From: Acidovorax sp. FJL06
Lineage (GTDB): Bacteria > Pseudomonadota > Gammaproteobacteria > Burkholderiales > Burkholderiaceae_C
Direction of reading: 5' to 3'
Assembly: GCF_003852545.1 (NCBI RefSeq)
Contig: NZ_QAJR01000020.1
Coordinates: forward strand, 86,360 to 150,359
DNA: 64,000 nucleotides
In this document: piece after piece, positions 16,665 to 25,866 of the stretch
Layout: every line of letters begins with the position of its first letter
Position numbering within the stretch: the stretch's first letter is position 1
Notes under the pieces: model-generated
Databases searched by the model: none
The model's input: only the letters and a program-made list of their open reading frames with translations
Told to the model about the DNA's origin: nothing
Made by a program: the position numbers and the translations under genes

Positions 16665-17474
16665 TCAGCGCGCGGCCGGCGGGTCCAGCGGCGGGTCGAT
16701 TTGCGCGCCCTGCACAAGCGCCTTGCGCCAGGGGTGGTGCAGCCGCGCGCGGTCGGCCCACAGCGGGGGCAGGGACAGGGCCAGCAGCACCAGCGCCAGC
16801 GGCACCACAAACACAAACCCCACATGTTTGAAGCCCGCGGCCCCCGCGATGCCCCCCACCAGGAACATCCCCAGCAGCCCGGCAAACAGCCGCAGCCGGG
16901 CCTGGTTGGCGCGCACCTGCGACTCGGGCGCGGTGCCCGTGCGGTTCCAGTAGAGCATCTTGCCCATCTCGATGCCCAGGTCGGTCACCACGCCCGTCAT
17001 GTGCGTGGTGCGGATCTGGGACGAGGACATCTTGGTCACCGTGGCGTTCTGCAGGCCCATGATGAAGGACAGCAGCAGCACCGTGAGCGGCACGGCAAAC
17101 GGCGTGGGCCAGCTGAGCGTGATCGCGCCCACCAGGCCGAACAGCAGCATGAGCACGGCTTCGAGCAGCAGCGGCAGCGCATAGGTGCTGCGCAGCCTGC
17201 GCTGGCGCGCCCAGTTGACCATGATGGCCGTGGTGCCCGCGCCCGACAGGAAGGCCCACAGCGCGCCGATGGCACCCAGCACCAGCTTCATCTGGCCCAG
17301 CACCAGGTTGTCGGCCAGCGAGGACAAAAAGCCGGTCATGTGCGAGGTGTACAGGTGCACCACCAGGAACCCGCCGGCATTCACGGCCCCCGCATTGAAG
17401 GCCAGCAGCAGGCCCAGCACGCGGTTGCTGGCCACCGTGCGGCGGTGTCCGGTGAGGTGGCGCAGGCGTTTCAT
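16665..17474 (-). CDS. DUF1275 (YoaK) family membrane protein
   Basis: 269 residues with about six membrane segments: LGLLLAFNAGAVNAGGFLVV near the start, the conserved YTSHMTGFLSSLADNL loop, FIMGLQNATVTKMSSSQIRTTHMTGVVTD centrally, and two C-terminal helices. This is the DUF1275 pattern. Function unknown; some members are proposed transporters. Its position between glcE and glcF in one direction suggests shared transcription with glycolate oxidation genes, but may be incidental. Confidence 0.88.
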   Translation of the reverse strand: MKRLRHLTGHRRTVASNRVLGLLLAFNAGAVNAGGFLVVHLYTSHMTGFLSSLADNLVLGQMKLVLGAIGALWAFLSGAGTTAIMVNWARQRRLRSTYALPLLLEAVLMLLFGLVGAITLSWPTPFAVPLTVLLLSFIMGLQNATVTKMSSSQIRTTHMTGVVTDLGIEMGKMLYWNRTGTAPESQVRANQARLRLFAGLLGMFLVGGIAGAAGFKHVGFVFVVPLALVLLALSLPPLWADRARLHHPWRKALVQGAQIDPPLDPPAAR

Positions 17475-17506
17475 GCGGGGTCGGTATGCGGTGGCTGCGG
17501 CAGCGC

Positions 17507-18637
17507 CTACCAGGCCCGCGCCACCCGGCCCGGGTTGAAGATGCCGGCCGGGTCAAAGCTGTGCTTGAGCCGCGCGTGGATCTGCTCCAACGCCCTGGAT
17601 TGAAGATCGAATATGCCTTTTGCGCTGGTGCCACCTGCGCCAGCAGCTACAAAAACAGAAGCATTTCCGCCCACGGCTTGTGCAGCTTCGCGCAGGGCCT
17701 CACCCGCCGATTCGGGGGCCTGCACCCAGCGCAGTGCGCCATGCCACTCCACCAGCGGCTCGGCACCGCCGGGCAGGGCCAGCACCGGAGCGGTAGCGGG
17801 CACGGACAGGCGCCACAGCGCGTGCTCGGGGTGCGCGGCGCGAGCGCTGAACCAGGGCAGGGTCTGCTCGCGGCAGGCGGCCCAGTCGGCGGCCACGGCG
17901 GCGTTGTCGTCCATGCGCGTGCCACCCATGGTCTTGCACGCGGCCTCCACCGCCGCCACGGCGCCGCGCAGGCGCACATACAGCGTGCCCACGCCTTCAT
18001 CCGGCACCCAGCAGCTGGCGTTGAGCGGCAGCGGCTGGCCGCCCCAGGCGTGCAGCCGGCGCAGGGCGCCGGCCTGGGCGATGCCCTCGAACCGGAGCGT
18101 GGCCTCGCCGGGCGCCACGGGCAGCACCTTGAGGCTCACCTCGGTCAGCAGGCCCAGCGTGCCCCAGGCGCCCGCCATGAGGCGGGACACGTCATACCCC
18201 GCGACGTTTTTCATGACCTGGCCGCCGAAGGTCAACAGTTCGCCTTTGCCGTTGAGCACCGTCACGCCCAGCAGGTAGTCGCGCACCGCGCCCACGCTGG
18301 CGCGGGCGGGGCCCGACAGGCCTGCCGCCACCATGCCGCCCACGGTGGCGGCTTCTTGCGGGCCTTTGGAGAAATGGGGCGGCTCAAACGGCAGGCACTG
18401 GCCACGCTCGGCCAAGGCGGCTTCCAGCTCGGCCAGCGGCGTGCCGGCGCGCACGGTGACGACCAGCTCGCTGGGCTCGTAGCTCACGATGCCGCGCAGC
18501 CCCCGGGTGTCGAGCACCTCGCCGTGCAGGGCCAGGCCATGGAAGTCCTTGGTGCCCCCGCCACGGATGCGCAACGGGGTCTGGTCGGCCGCAGCGGCAC
18601 GCACACGCTCGGCAATCGGGGCAAGGGAAAAATCCAT
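17507..18637 (-). CDS. glcE: glycolate oxidase FAD-binding subunit GlcE
   Basis: 376 residues from MDFSLAPIAERV. FAD_binding_4 domain with IRGGGTKDFHG and the SYEPSELVVTVRAGTPLAELE region, AAGLSGPARASVGAVRDYLLG in the flavin pocket, and the family's C-terminal HSFDPAGIFNPGR. Works with GlcD and GlcF to oxidise glycolate to glyoxylate. Between about 17598 and 17665 the coding sequence carries a copy of the short dispersed repeat, encoding SVFVAAGAGGTSAKG just before the C-terminal helix, an unusual in-frame insertion. The longer upstream frame (to 18979) covers the amtB terminator and is not used. Confidence 0.9.
   Translation of the reverse strand: MDFSLAPIAERVRAAAADQTPLRIRGGGTKDFHGLALHGEVLDTRGLRGIVSYEPSELVVTVRAGTPLAELEAALAERGQCLPFEPPHFSKGPQEAATVGGMVAAGLSGPARASVGAVRDYLLGVTVLNGKGELLTFGGQVMKNVAGYDVSRLMAGAWGTLGLLTEVSLKVLPVAPGEATLRFEGIAQAGALRRLHAWGGQPLPLNASCWVPDEGVGTLYVRLRGAVAAVEAACKTMGGTRMDDNAAVAADWAACREQTLPWFSARAAHPEHALWRLSVPATAPVLALPGGAEPLVEWHGALRWVQAPESAGEALREAAQAVGGNASVFVAAGAGGTSAKGIFDLQSRALEQIHARLKHSFDPAGIFNPGRVARAW
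17598..17665. repeat. short dispersed repeat inside glcE
   Basis: The plus strand reads TTTTGCGCTGGTGCCACC, then TGCGCCAGCAGCTACAAAAA, matching the short repeat family found between genes elsewhere. It lies in frame in glcE and adds roughly 20 residues of low-complexity sequence. Confidence 0.55.
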
Positions 18638-18790
18638 CCGTGCATCGTAGCGGCAGCGGTGTGCGGCACGGCAGGCAGGGCGCGTGAATTTTTTGAACAG
18701 CGCTTGTGAAGGGCAACGGCCTGGTGGCGGGCCGGCAGGGGGCGCCAAGCCCCCGCCGCCAAAGACAACCCGCGAGCCCCTGCCGGCACG

Positions 18791-18818
18791 AAAAAGGCCC
18801 GCCGGTGGTCGGCGGGCC
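18791..18818 (-). terminator. rho-independent terminator of the torF-glnK-amtB operon
   Basis: Read on the minus strand: stem GGCCCGCCG, loop ACCAC, stem CGGCGGGCC, then TTTTT. It lies about 90 bases after the amtB stop codon. The rest of the 271-base gap to glcE has no gene that I can support. Confidence 0.88.
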
Positions 18819-18908
18819 AAAGAACCGAGAAGAGTAACTCGCTTGTTGTTCTGCTTACCACGCCACGGTGCCACCAGACACCGCAGCGCGTAGGGCGCAA
18901 GCAGCGGA

Positions 18909-20462
18909 TCAGCGGTTGTACGCCGTTTCGCCGTGCGAGGTGATGTCCAGGCCTTCGCGTTCGTCTTCTTCCGAGACACGCAGGCCCACCGTCAGGTCAA
19001 CGATCTTGTAGGCCACGAAGGACACCACACCCGACCACACGATGGTCAGCAGCACGGCCTTGGCCTGCGTCCACACCTGGGCAGCGATGGAGTAGTCGGC
19101 GGCGGTGACCATGGAAGCCGTCACCCAGTCAGCCACATAGCCCGGGCCACCCAGGCCAGGCGCGTTGAACACGCCGGTCAGCAGGGCCCCCACGATGCCG
19201 CCGATGCCGTGCACGCCGAACACGTCGAGCGAGTCGTCCGCGCCCAGCAGCTTCTTGAGGCCGTTCACACCCCACAGGCAGGCAAAGCCGCCCACGAGGC
19301 CGATCACCAGGGCACCGCCGATACCGACGTTGCCAGCGGCAGGCGTGATGGCCACGAGGCCGGCCACGGCACCCGAGGCGGCACCCAGCATCGAGGCCTT
19401 GCCGCGCATCAGCGCTTCACCCATGCACCAGGCCAGCACGGCGGCGGCGGTGGCCACCAGCGTGTTGATGAAGGCCAGGGCGGCAAAGCCGTTGGCTTCC
19501 AGTGCCGAGCCGGCGTTGAAGCCGAACCAGCCCACCCACAGCAGCGAGGCGCCCACCATGGTCAGCGTCAGGCTGTGAGGCGCCATGGCTTCACGGCCGT
19601 AGCCGATGCGCTTGCCCACCATGAACGCGCCCACCAGGCCCGCGACAGCGGCGTTGATGTGCACCACGGTGCCGCCGGCGAAGTCCAGCGCGCCGGACTG
19701 CCAGATGTAGCCGGCCGTGGCGTTGACCTTGTCCACCACTTCCTTGCTGACGTAGGCATCCGGGCCGGCCCAGAACCACACCATGTGGGCAATCGGCAGG
19801 TAGCTGAAGGTGAACCACAGCACCATGAACAGCATGACAGCGCTGAACTTGATGCGCTCGGCGAACGCCCCCACGATCAGGGCGCAGGTGATGCCGGCGA
19901 ACGTGGCCTGGAAGGCCGCGAACACCACTTCAGGAATCACGACGCCCTTGCTGAACGTGGCCGCATTGGCAAACGTGCCGGCGGCGTTGTCCCAGATGCC
20001 CTTCATGAACAGGCGGTCGAAGCCGCCGATGAAGGCGCCGCCTTCGGTGAAGGCCAGGCTGTAGCCGTAGAGGAACCACAGCACCACGATCAGCGAGAAC
20101 GTGACCATCACCTGCATCAGCACGGACAGCATGTTCTTGCTGCGCACCAGGCCGCCGTAGAACAGCGCCAGGCCAGGCAGGACCATGAGGATCACGAGGA
20201 GGGTGGAGGTCATCATCCAGGCGGTATCGCCCTTGTTGGGGACCGGCACGGGGGCTTCGGCAGCCGCCGCCGCAGGAGCGGCGGCAGTGGCTGCGGCGGG
20301 GGCCGCTGCAGCGGCTGCGGGCGCAGCAGCATCCGCAGCAGGCGCAGCCGCCGCAGGTGCAGCGGCGGCCGGCTCGGTGGCGGCAGGGGCCTGGGCCAGG
20401 GACAGATTGCCCATGGTCAGCAGACCGAGCCCCAGAATGAAGGAAGCAAGCAGTTTTTTCAT
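18909..20462 (-). CDS. amtB: ammonium transporter AmtB
   Basis: 517 residues. A signal peptide (1-24, ending LSLAQA) is followed by a ~50-residue Ala/Pro-rich linker before the first channel helix (NKGDTAWMMTSTLLVILMVLPGLALFYGG). Eleven membrane segments follow, with family motifs FAERIKFSAVMLFMVLWFTFSYLPIAHMVW, DFAGGTVVHINAAVAGL, and DSLDVFGVHGIGGIVGALLTG. It conducts ammonium/ammonia across the inner membrane and is gated by GlnK, whose gene lies 36 bases upstream. The long Ala-rich linker is the odd feature, although similar linkers occur in some beta-proteobacterial Amt proteins. Confidence 0.96.
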   Translation of the reverse strand: MKKLLASFILGLGLLTMGNLSLAQAPAATEPAAAAPAAAAPAADAAAPAAAAAAPAAATAAAPAAAAAEAPVPVPNKGDTAWMMTSTLLVILMVLPGLALFYGGLVRSKNMLSVLMQVMVTFSLIVVLWFLYGYSLAFTEGGAFIGGFDRLFMKGIWDNAAGTFANAATFSKGVVIPEVVFAAFQATFAGITCALIVGAFAERIKFSAVMLFMVLWFTFSYLPIAHMVWFWAGPDAYVSKEVVDKVNATAGYIWQSGALDFAGGTVVHINAAVAGLVGAFMVGKRIGYGREAMAPHSLTLTMVGASLLWVGWFGFNAGSALEANGFAALAFINTLVATAAAVLAWCMGEALMRGKASMLGAASGAVAGLVAITPAAGNVGIGGALVIGLVGGFACLWGVNGLKKLLGADDSLDVFGVHGIGGIVGALLTGVFNAPGLGGPGYVADWVTASMVTAADYSIAAQVWTQAKAVLLTIVWSGVVSFVAYKIVDLTVGLRVSEEDEREGLDITSHGETAYNR

Positions 20463-20498
20463 GGCATTTCTTCTCTTGTGTCTGTAGCAGCCGGGCCC

Positions 20499-21588
<1,090 letters not shown>

Positions 21589-21625
21589 GTTTCCTCCGGT
21601 TGGACAAAGTAGGGACATGCGCTTT

Positions 21626-21642
21626 AAGCACGGACCGTGCCA
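21626..21642 (-). promoter_or_regulatory. sigma-54 promoter (-24/-12) of torF-glnK-amtB
   Basis: Minus strand TGGCACG-GTCC-GTGCTT matches the sigma-54 consensus TGGCACG-N4-TTGCA/T, with GG and GC elements at the right spacing, 38 bases upstream of the torF start codon. It fits the nitrogen-control role of glnK-amtB. Confidence 0.75.
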
Positions 21643-21723
21643 CTCTGCGGTGCACGGGGCCGCGCACCGTTGCGTTGCGTTACAACAATCCCCAGTACAG
21701 TGGCGGTGGATGCGCCGGCCATG

Positions 21724-21742
21724 TTGCACCCAACTGGTGCAA
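21724..21742. promoter_or_regulatory. NtrC-type enhancer site
   Basis: TTGCACCCAACTGGTGCAA is a near-perfect palindrome matching the NtrC pattern TGCACC-N5-GGTGCA. It lies about 90 bases upstream of the sigma-54 promoter, a usual enhancer distance. The shared 214-base region also precedes comM on the plus strand. Confidence 0.7.
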
Positions 21743-21802
21743 AAAGCCACCGCACCCCGCCAAATCACCACAAAACGCACCCATCTGGGGAGAAATCGCT
21801 TC

Positions 21803-23347
21803 ATGAGTCTTGCTTTGGTGCAAAGCCGCGCCCTTCTGGGGATGCAGGCGCCTGCTGTCACCGTGGAAGTGCATTTGGCCAATGGTTTGCCCAGCTTCAC
21901 TTTGGTGGGGCTGGCCGAGGTGGAGGTGAAAGAGGCGCGCGAGCGCGTGCGCTCGGCCCTGCAGAACGCGGGGCTGGAGTTTCCGCACAACAAGAGGATC
22001 ACCGTCAACCTCGCCCCGGCCGACCTGCCCAAGGACTCCGGCCGCTTCGATCTGCCGATTGCGCTGGGCATCCTCGCGGCCAGCGGCCAGGTGGATGCCA
22101 GCCGCCTGGCGGGCTACGAGTTTGCGGGCGAGCTGTCGCTGTCGGGCGCGCTGCGCCCGGTGCGCGGCGCACTCGCCACCAGCCTGGCGCTGCAGACGCA
22201 GCAGATCGACGCCCAGCTCGTGCTGCCCCCGGGCAGCGCCGAAGAGGCCGCCCTGGTGCCCGCCGCCCAGGTGGAGCGCGCCCGCCACCTGCTCGACGTG
22301 GTGCGCGCCTTTCTGCCGCCGGGCAGCGTGGCGGGCGGCGACGCCGATATCGCCAACGACGGCTGGACCCGCCTGCAGCCCACCCCCATGGCCGCCTGCA
22401 CCACCGGCCCCGACATGGCCGACGTGAAAGGCCAGGCTGCGCCCAAGCGCGCGCTGGAGATCGCCGCGGCCGGGGGGCACAGCGTGCTCATGGCCGGCCC
22501 GCCGGGCTCGGGCAAATCCATGCTGGCGCTGCGCTTTGCCGGCCTGCTGCCCGCGATGACCGTGCAGGAGGCCCTGGAGAGCGCCGCCATTGCCAGCCTG
22601 GCCGGGCGCTTTCGCCCCGAGGCCTGGGGCCAGCGGCCCACCGGCCAGCCCCACCACACGGCCAGCGCGGTGGCCCTGGTGGGCGGCGGCTCGCCGCCCC
22701 GCCCTGGCGAAATCTCCCTGGCCCACCAGGGCGTGCTTTTTCTGGACGAATTGCCGGAGTTTCCCCGGGCCGCGCTGGAGGCCCTGCGCGAACCGCTCGA
22801 AACCGGCCACATCACCATCGCGCGAGCGGCCCAGCGCGCGGACTATCCCGCCCGGTTCCAGATGATTGCGGCCATGAACCCCTGCCCCTGCGGCTTCCTG
22901 GGCTCGGCCCAGCGCGCCTGCCGCTGCACGCCCGACCAGGTGAACCGCTACCAGGCCAAGCTCAGCGGCCCGCTGCTGGACCGCATCGACCTGCATGTGG
23001 AGGTGCCCGCCCTGCCCGCCGACCAGCTGGTGCAGGCCCCTGCGGGCGAGGCCACCGCCACCATCCGGGCCCGGGTGGAGCGCGCCCGCGCGGCCGCCCT
23101 GGCGCGCCAGGGCTGCACCAACCAGGCGCTGCAAGGGCAGGCCATCGACACCCACCTGCAGCTGGACGACACCGCCGCCAAGTTCCTCAACACGGCCGCC
23201 GCCCGCCTGGGCTGGTCGGCCCGCAGCACGCACCGCGCCCTGAAGGTGGCCCGCACCATCGCCGACCTGGCAGGCGCGGTCACCACCGAGGTCCGCCACG
23301 TGGCCGAGGCCGTGCAATACCGGCGTGTGCTGCGCAGCCCGGGCTGA
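21803..23347 (+). CDS. comM: YifB/ComM family Mg-chelatase-like AAA+ ATPase
   Basis: 514 residues: N-terminal ChlI domain (MSLALVQSRALLGMQAPAVTVEVHLANGLP; LVGLAEVEVKEARERVRSA), a Mg_chelatase AAA+ core with Walker A GPPGSGKSM near residue 233 and Walker B VLFLDELPEF, then the C-terminal YifB domain with four cysteines (MNPCPCGFLG, RACRC). ComM is a hexameric branch-migration helicase that helps integrate DNA taken up by natural transformation. The start follows ATCTGGGGAGAAATCGCTTC. Confidence 0.94.
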   Translation: MSLALVQSRALLGMQAPAVTVEVHLANGLPSFTLVGLAEVEVKEARERVRSALQNAGLEFPHNKRITVNLAPADLPKDSGRFDLPIALGILAASGQVDASRLAGYEFAGELSLSGALRPVRGALATSLALQTQQIDAQLVLPPGSAEEAALVPAAQVERARHLLDVVRAFLPPGSVAGGDADIANDGWTRLQPTPMAACTTGPDMADVKGQAAPKRALEIAAAGGHSVLMAGPPGSGKSMLALRFAGLLPAMTVQEALESAAIASLAGRFRPEAWGQRPTGQPHHTASAVALVGGGSPPRPGEISLAHQGVLFLDELPEFPRAALEALREPLETGHITIARAAQRADYPARFQMIAAMNPCPCGFLGSAQRACRCTPDQVNRYQAKLSGPLLDRIDLHVEVPALPADQLVQAPAGEATATIRARVERARAAALARQGCTNQALQGQAIDTHLQLDDTAAKFLNTAAARLGWSARSTHRALKVARTIADLAGAVTTEVRHVAEAVQYRRVLRSPG

Positions 23348-23366
23348 ACCGCCACGCCATCCATTC

Positions 23367-23400
23367 AGTATTAAATTGATAGCACATAGCGCTTTCCCCG
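23367..23400. repeat. short dispersed repeat downstream of comM
   Basis: AGTATTAAATTGATAGCACA followed by TAGCGCTTTCC, a member of the short repeat family, in the 131-base gap between comM and a MarR gene. Confidence 0.5.
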
Positions 23401-23478
23401 CCCGCCGCAGCGCCTGATTTTTATCAAACCCGGCGAACATGGCCCGCGCCCGCGCGCGGCGGCCGGCACAATCCCCCC

Positions 23479-23976
23479 ATGTCCAGCGCCCGCCCCCGCA
23501 AGAAATCAACGCCTTCCGCCGCTCCCGCAGACGCCGCAGCCCCCGCCAATGAGCCGGTGGACACCGGCCTGCTGCGCACACTGGTGGGCTACAACGCGCG
23601 CCGCGCCTCGTTGTCCATCATTGCGCTGTTCATGGAGCGCATGGCGGTCTATCACTTGAAGGTGGTGGATTTTTCGGTGCTGTCGCTGGTGGCGCACAAC
23701 CCGGGCCTCACCTCGCGCCAGCTGTGTGCCACGCTCAACGTGCTGCCGCCCAACATGGTGGGCCTGATTGCCGCGCTGGAGCGGCGCGGCCTGATCGAGC
23801 GCCGCCCGCACCCGAGCGACGGGCGCGCCATGGGCGTGCACCTGACGCCCGCCGGGGTGGAGCTGACCGCGCAGGCAGAACAGACCGCCGCGCAGCTCGA
23901 AGAAGACGCCACGGCCCGCCTCACGGCGGCCGAGCGCAAGACGCTGATCCGCCTTTTGCAGAAGGTGTATGACTGA
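23479..23976 (+). CDS. MarR family regulator, probable hydroxycinnamate regulator
   Basis: 165 residues with an Ala/Pro-rich N-terminal arm and a MarR domain: VDFSVLSLVAHNPGLTSRQLCATLNVLPPNMVGLIAALERRGLIERRPHPSDGRAMGVHLT as helix-turn-helix plus wing. It ends directly against the convergent amidohydrolase gene (no gap). Hydroxycinnamate clusters in other bacteria are controlled by MarR proteins (CouR, FerR) that respond to the CoA thioesters. I infer the same role here, with the inverted repeat at 24984-25000 as a candidate operator. Confidence 0.85.
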   Translation: MSSARPRKKSTPSAAPADAAAPANEPVDTGLLRTLVGYNARRASLSIIALFMERMAVYHLKVVDFSVLSLVAHNPGLTSRQLCATLNVLPPNMVGLIAALERRGLIERRPHPSDGRAMGVHLTPAGVELTAQAEQTAAQLEEDATARLTAAERKTLIRLLQKVYD

Positions 23977-24867
23977 TCAGGCGGTGGCGGTGGCGGGCTT
24001 CGGCTTGTCCAGCCCCAAGAGCCGCACCGCATTGCCCTTCAAGATGCCGGGCATCACCTCGGGCTTGAAGCCCGCTTCCTGGAAGTCCTTCATCCAGCGC
24101 TCGGGCGTGATCAGCGGGTAGTCGCTGCCGAACAGGATGCGGTCCTTCAGCAGCGTGTTGGCGTACTGCACCAGCTGCTTGGGGAAGTATTTGGGGCTCC
24201 AGCCCGACAGGTCGATCCAGACATTGGGCTTGTGCGTGGCCACGGAGAGGGCCTCGTCCTGCCACGGAAAGCTCGGGTGCGCCATGACGATCTGCATGTC
24301 GGGGAAGTCGATCGCCACATCGTCCAGGTGCATGGGGTTGCTGTATTCCAGCCGCAGGCCGCCGCCGCAGCGCATGCCGCTGCCGATGCCGCTGTGGCCG
24401 GTGTGGAAGATGGCGGGCATGCCGTACTCAGCAATCACCTCGTAGATGGGCCAGGCCATCTTGTCGTAGGGGTGGTAGGCCTGCACCGTGGGATGGAACT
24501 TGAAGCCCCGGATGCCATGCTCTTCGATCAGGCGGCGGGCCTCGCGCGCGCCCATCTTGCCCTTGTGCGGGTCGATGCTGGCAAACGCCATCATCATGTC
24601 GCTGTTGGCCTTGGCCGCCTCGGCGATCTCTTCGTTGGGGATGCGGCGGCGGCCCATCTTGGACTCGGCGTCCACGGTGAACATCACCAGGCCGATCTTC
24701 TGCTCGCGGTAGTAGGCCACCGTCTCGGCAATCGTGGGGCGACGGCCGTTCTTGAAGTATTTGTCGGCGGCGCGGTCGTATTCCTCGCCGTAGTTGTCAA
24801 ACGGGTTCCAGCAGCTCACCTCGGCGTGCGTGTGGATGTCGATGGCGAGCAGGTTTTCGTGGTCCAT
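23977..24867 (-). CDS. amidohydrolase, probable 4-hydroxyphenyl-beta-ketoacyl-CoA hydrolase (CouO-like)
   Basis: 296 residues from MDHENLLAIDIHTHAEVS, preceded by AGGAGAC. Amidohydrolase_2 (TIM-barrel) signatures: IDIHTHAE (His12, His14), FKFHPTVQAYHPYD, IFHTGHSG, and RILFGSDYPLI near the C-terminus. In the CoA-dependent, non-vanillin route for coumarate and ferulate this family cleaves the beta-keto thioester to the benzoate plus acetyl-CoA. Placement beside feruloyl-CoA synthase, crotonase and SDR genes supports that reaction. Divergent from the rest of the cluster. Confidence 0.8.
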   Translation of the reverse strand: MDHENLLAIDIHTHAEVSCWNPFDNYGEEYDRAADKYFKNGRRPTIAETVAYYREQKIGLVMFTVDAESKMGRRRIPNEEIAEAAKANSDMMMAFASIDPHKGKMGAREARRLIEEHGIRGFKFHPTVQAYHPYDKMAWPIYEVIAEYGMPAIFHTGHSGIGSGMRCGGGLRLEYSNPMHLDDVAIDFPDMQIVMAHPSFPWQDEALSVATHKPNVWIDLSGWSPKYFPKQLVQYANTLLKDRILFGSDYPLITPERWMKDFQEAGFKPEVMPGILKGNAVRLLGLDKPKPATATA

Positions 24868-24983
24868 GCGTGTCTCCTGGGTTGGCACCCGTCTGGGCTG
24901 GTTCAACCCCCAGCATGCGCCACGGTGCATGACGCAGATCAAGGGTAAATACCAATAAAAAACGGGCTTGGCTTGCTTGAATT

Positions 24984-25000
24984 GGTTATTAACTATAACC
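24984..25000. promoter_or_regulatory. inverted repeat operator in the hydroxycinnamate divergent promoter region
   Basis: GGTTAT-TAACT-ATAACC, perfect 6-bp arms with a 5-base spacer, in an AT-rich stretch (about 24945-25010) between the divergent amidohydrolase and crotonase genes. Size and placement suit a MarR dimer, and the site overlaps a TATAAC -10-like box for the plus-strand operon. Confidence 0.55.
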
Positions 25001-25026
25001 ACAATTCACCCATTACGAAAGCCTCT

Positions 25027-25809
25027 ATGACCCATCCAGACATCCATTTCGAGCTCTCCGGCGACCACCAGGAAGTGGCCGTGATCCGCCTCACCCGCGC
25101 GGCCAAACGCAACGCGCTGAACGACGGCCTGATCCTCGCGCTGCGCGACCTGTTCGAAAAAATGCCCAGCACCGTGCGCGCTGCCGTCATCGATGGCGAC
25201 GGCCCGCATTTCTGCGCGGGGCTGGACCTGTCGGAGCTGAAGGAGCGCGACGCCGGCCAGGGCCTGCACCACTCGCGCATGTGGCATGCGGCGCTGGAGC
25301 GTGTGCAGTACGGCCCCGTGCCCGTGATCGCCGCGCTGCATGGCGCCGTGGTGGGCGGTGGCCTGGAGCTGGCCAGCGCCTGCCACATCCGCGTGGCCGA
25401 CGAATCCACCTTCTACGCGCTGCCCGAAGGCTCGCGTGGCATCTTCGTGGGCGGCGGCGGTGCGGTGCGCATCCCCAAGCTCATCGGTGCGGCGCGCATG
25501 ACGGACATGATGCTCACCGGCCGCGTCTACAACGCGCAAGACGGCGAGAAGGTGGGCTTTGCCCAGTACCTCGTGCCCGAGGGCCAGGCGTTTGCCAAGG
25601 CCTTTGAGCTGGCCGTGCGCGTGGCGCAGAACGCACCGCTGACCAACTACGCACTCATGCACGCCCTGCCCCGCATTGCCGAGCAGCCCGCCGACCAGGG
25701 CTTCTTCACCGAAGCCATGATGGCCGCCATCGCCCAGAGCGCGCCCGAGGCAAAAGCCCGCCTGGCCGACTTCCTCGAAGGCCGCGCCGCAAAAGTCCGC
25801 AAGGACTGA
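25027..25809 (+). CDS. crotonase family enoyl-CoA hydratase
   Basis: 260 residues from MTHPDIHFEL. Crotonase signature: HFCAGLDLSEL (first oxyanion residue), HGAVVGGGLELASACHIRVAD (second oxyanion glycine and Glu114), and ALPEGSRGIFVGGGGAVRIPKLIG with Glu134. It lacks the features I remember for feruloyl-CoA hydratase/lyase (for instance the WTAGMDLKEYFRE segment), so I infer hydration of the hydroxycinnamoyl-CoA double bond rather than vanillin formation. First gene of the plus-strand operon. Confidence 0.85.
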   Translation: MTHPDIHFELSGDHQEVAVIRLTRAAKRNALNDGLILALRDLFEKMPSTVRAAVIDGDGPHFCAGLDLSELKERDAGQGLHHSRMWHAALERVQYGPVPVIAALHGAVVGGGLELASACHIRVADESTFYALPEGSRGIFVGGGGAVRIPKLIGAARMTDMMLTGRVYNAQDGEKVGFAQYLVPEGQAFAKAFELAVRVAQNAPLTNYALMHALPRIAEQPADQGFFTEAMMAAIAQSAPEAKARLADFLEGRAAKVRKD

Positions 25810-25866
25810 GCCCCGCGCCGTACCTCCCCCAAGCCCCTCCCCCGACCTCGCCCCGCTGGACTCCTT

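Noticed and set aside
18638-18979. N-terminal extension of glcE
   Set aside because: The extension covers the amtB terminator and intergenic region; the family start MDFSLAPIAERV is at 18637.
20185-20487. Ala-rich 100-codon plus-strand frame
   Set aside because: It is the complement of the Ala/Pro-rich linker of AmtB.
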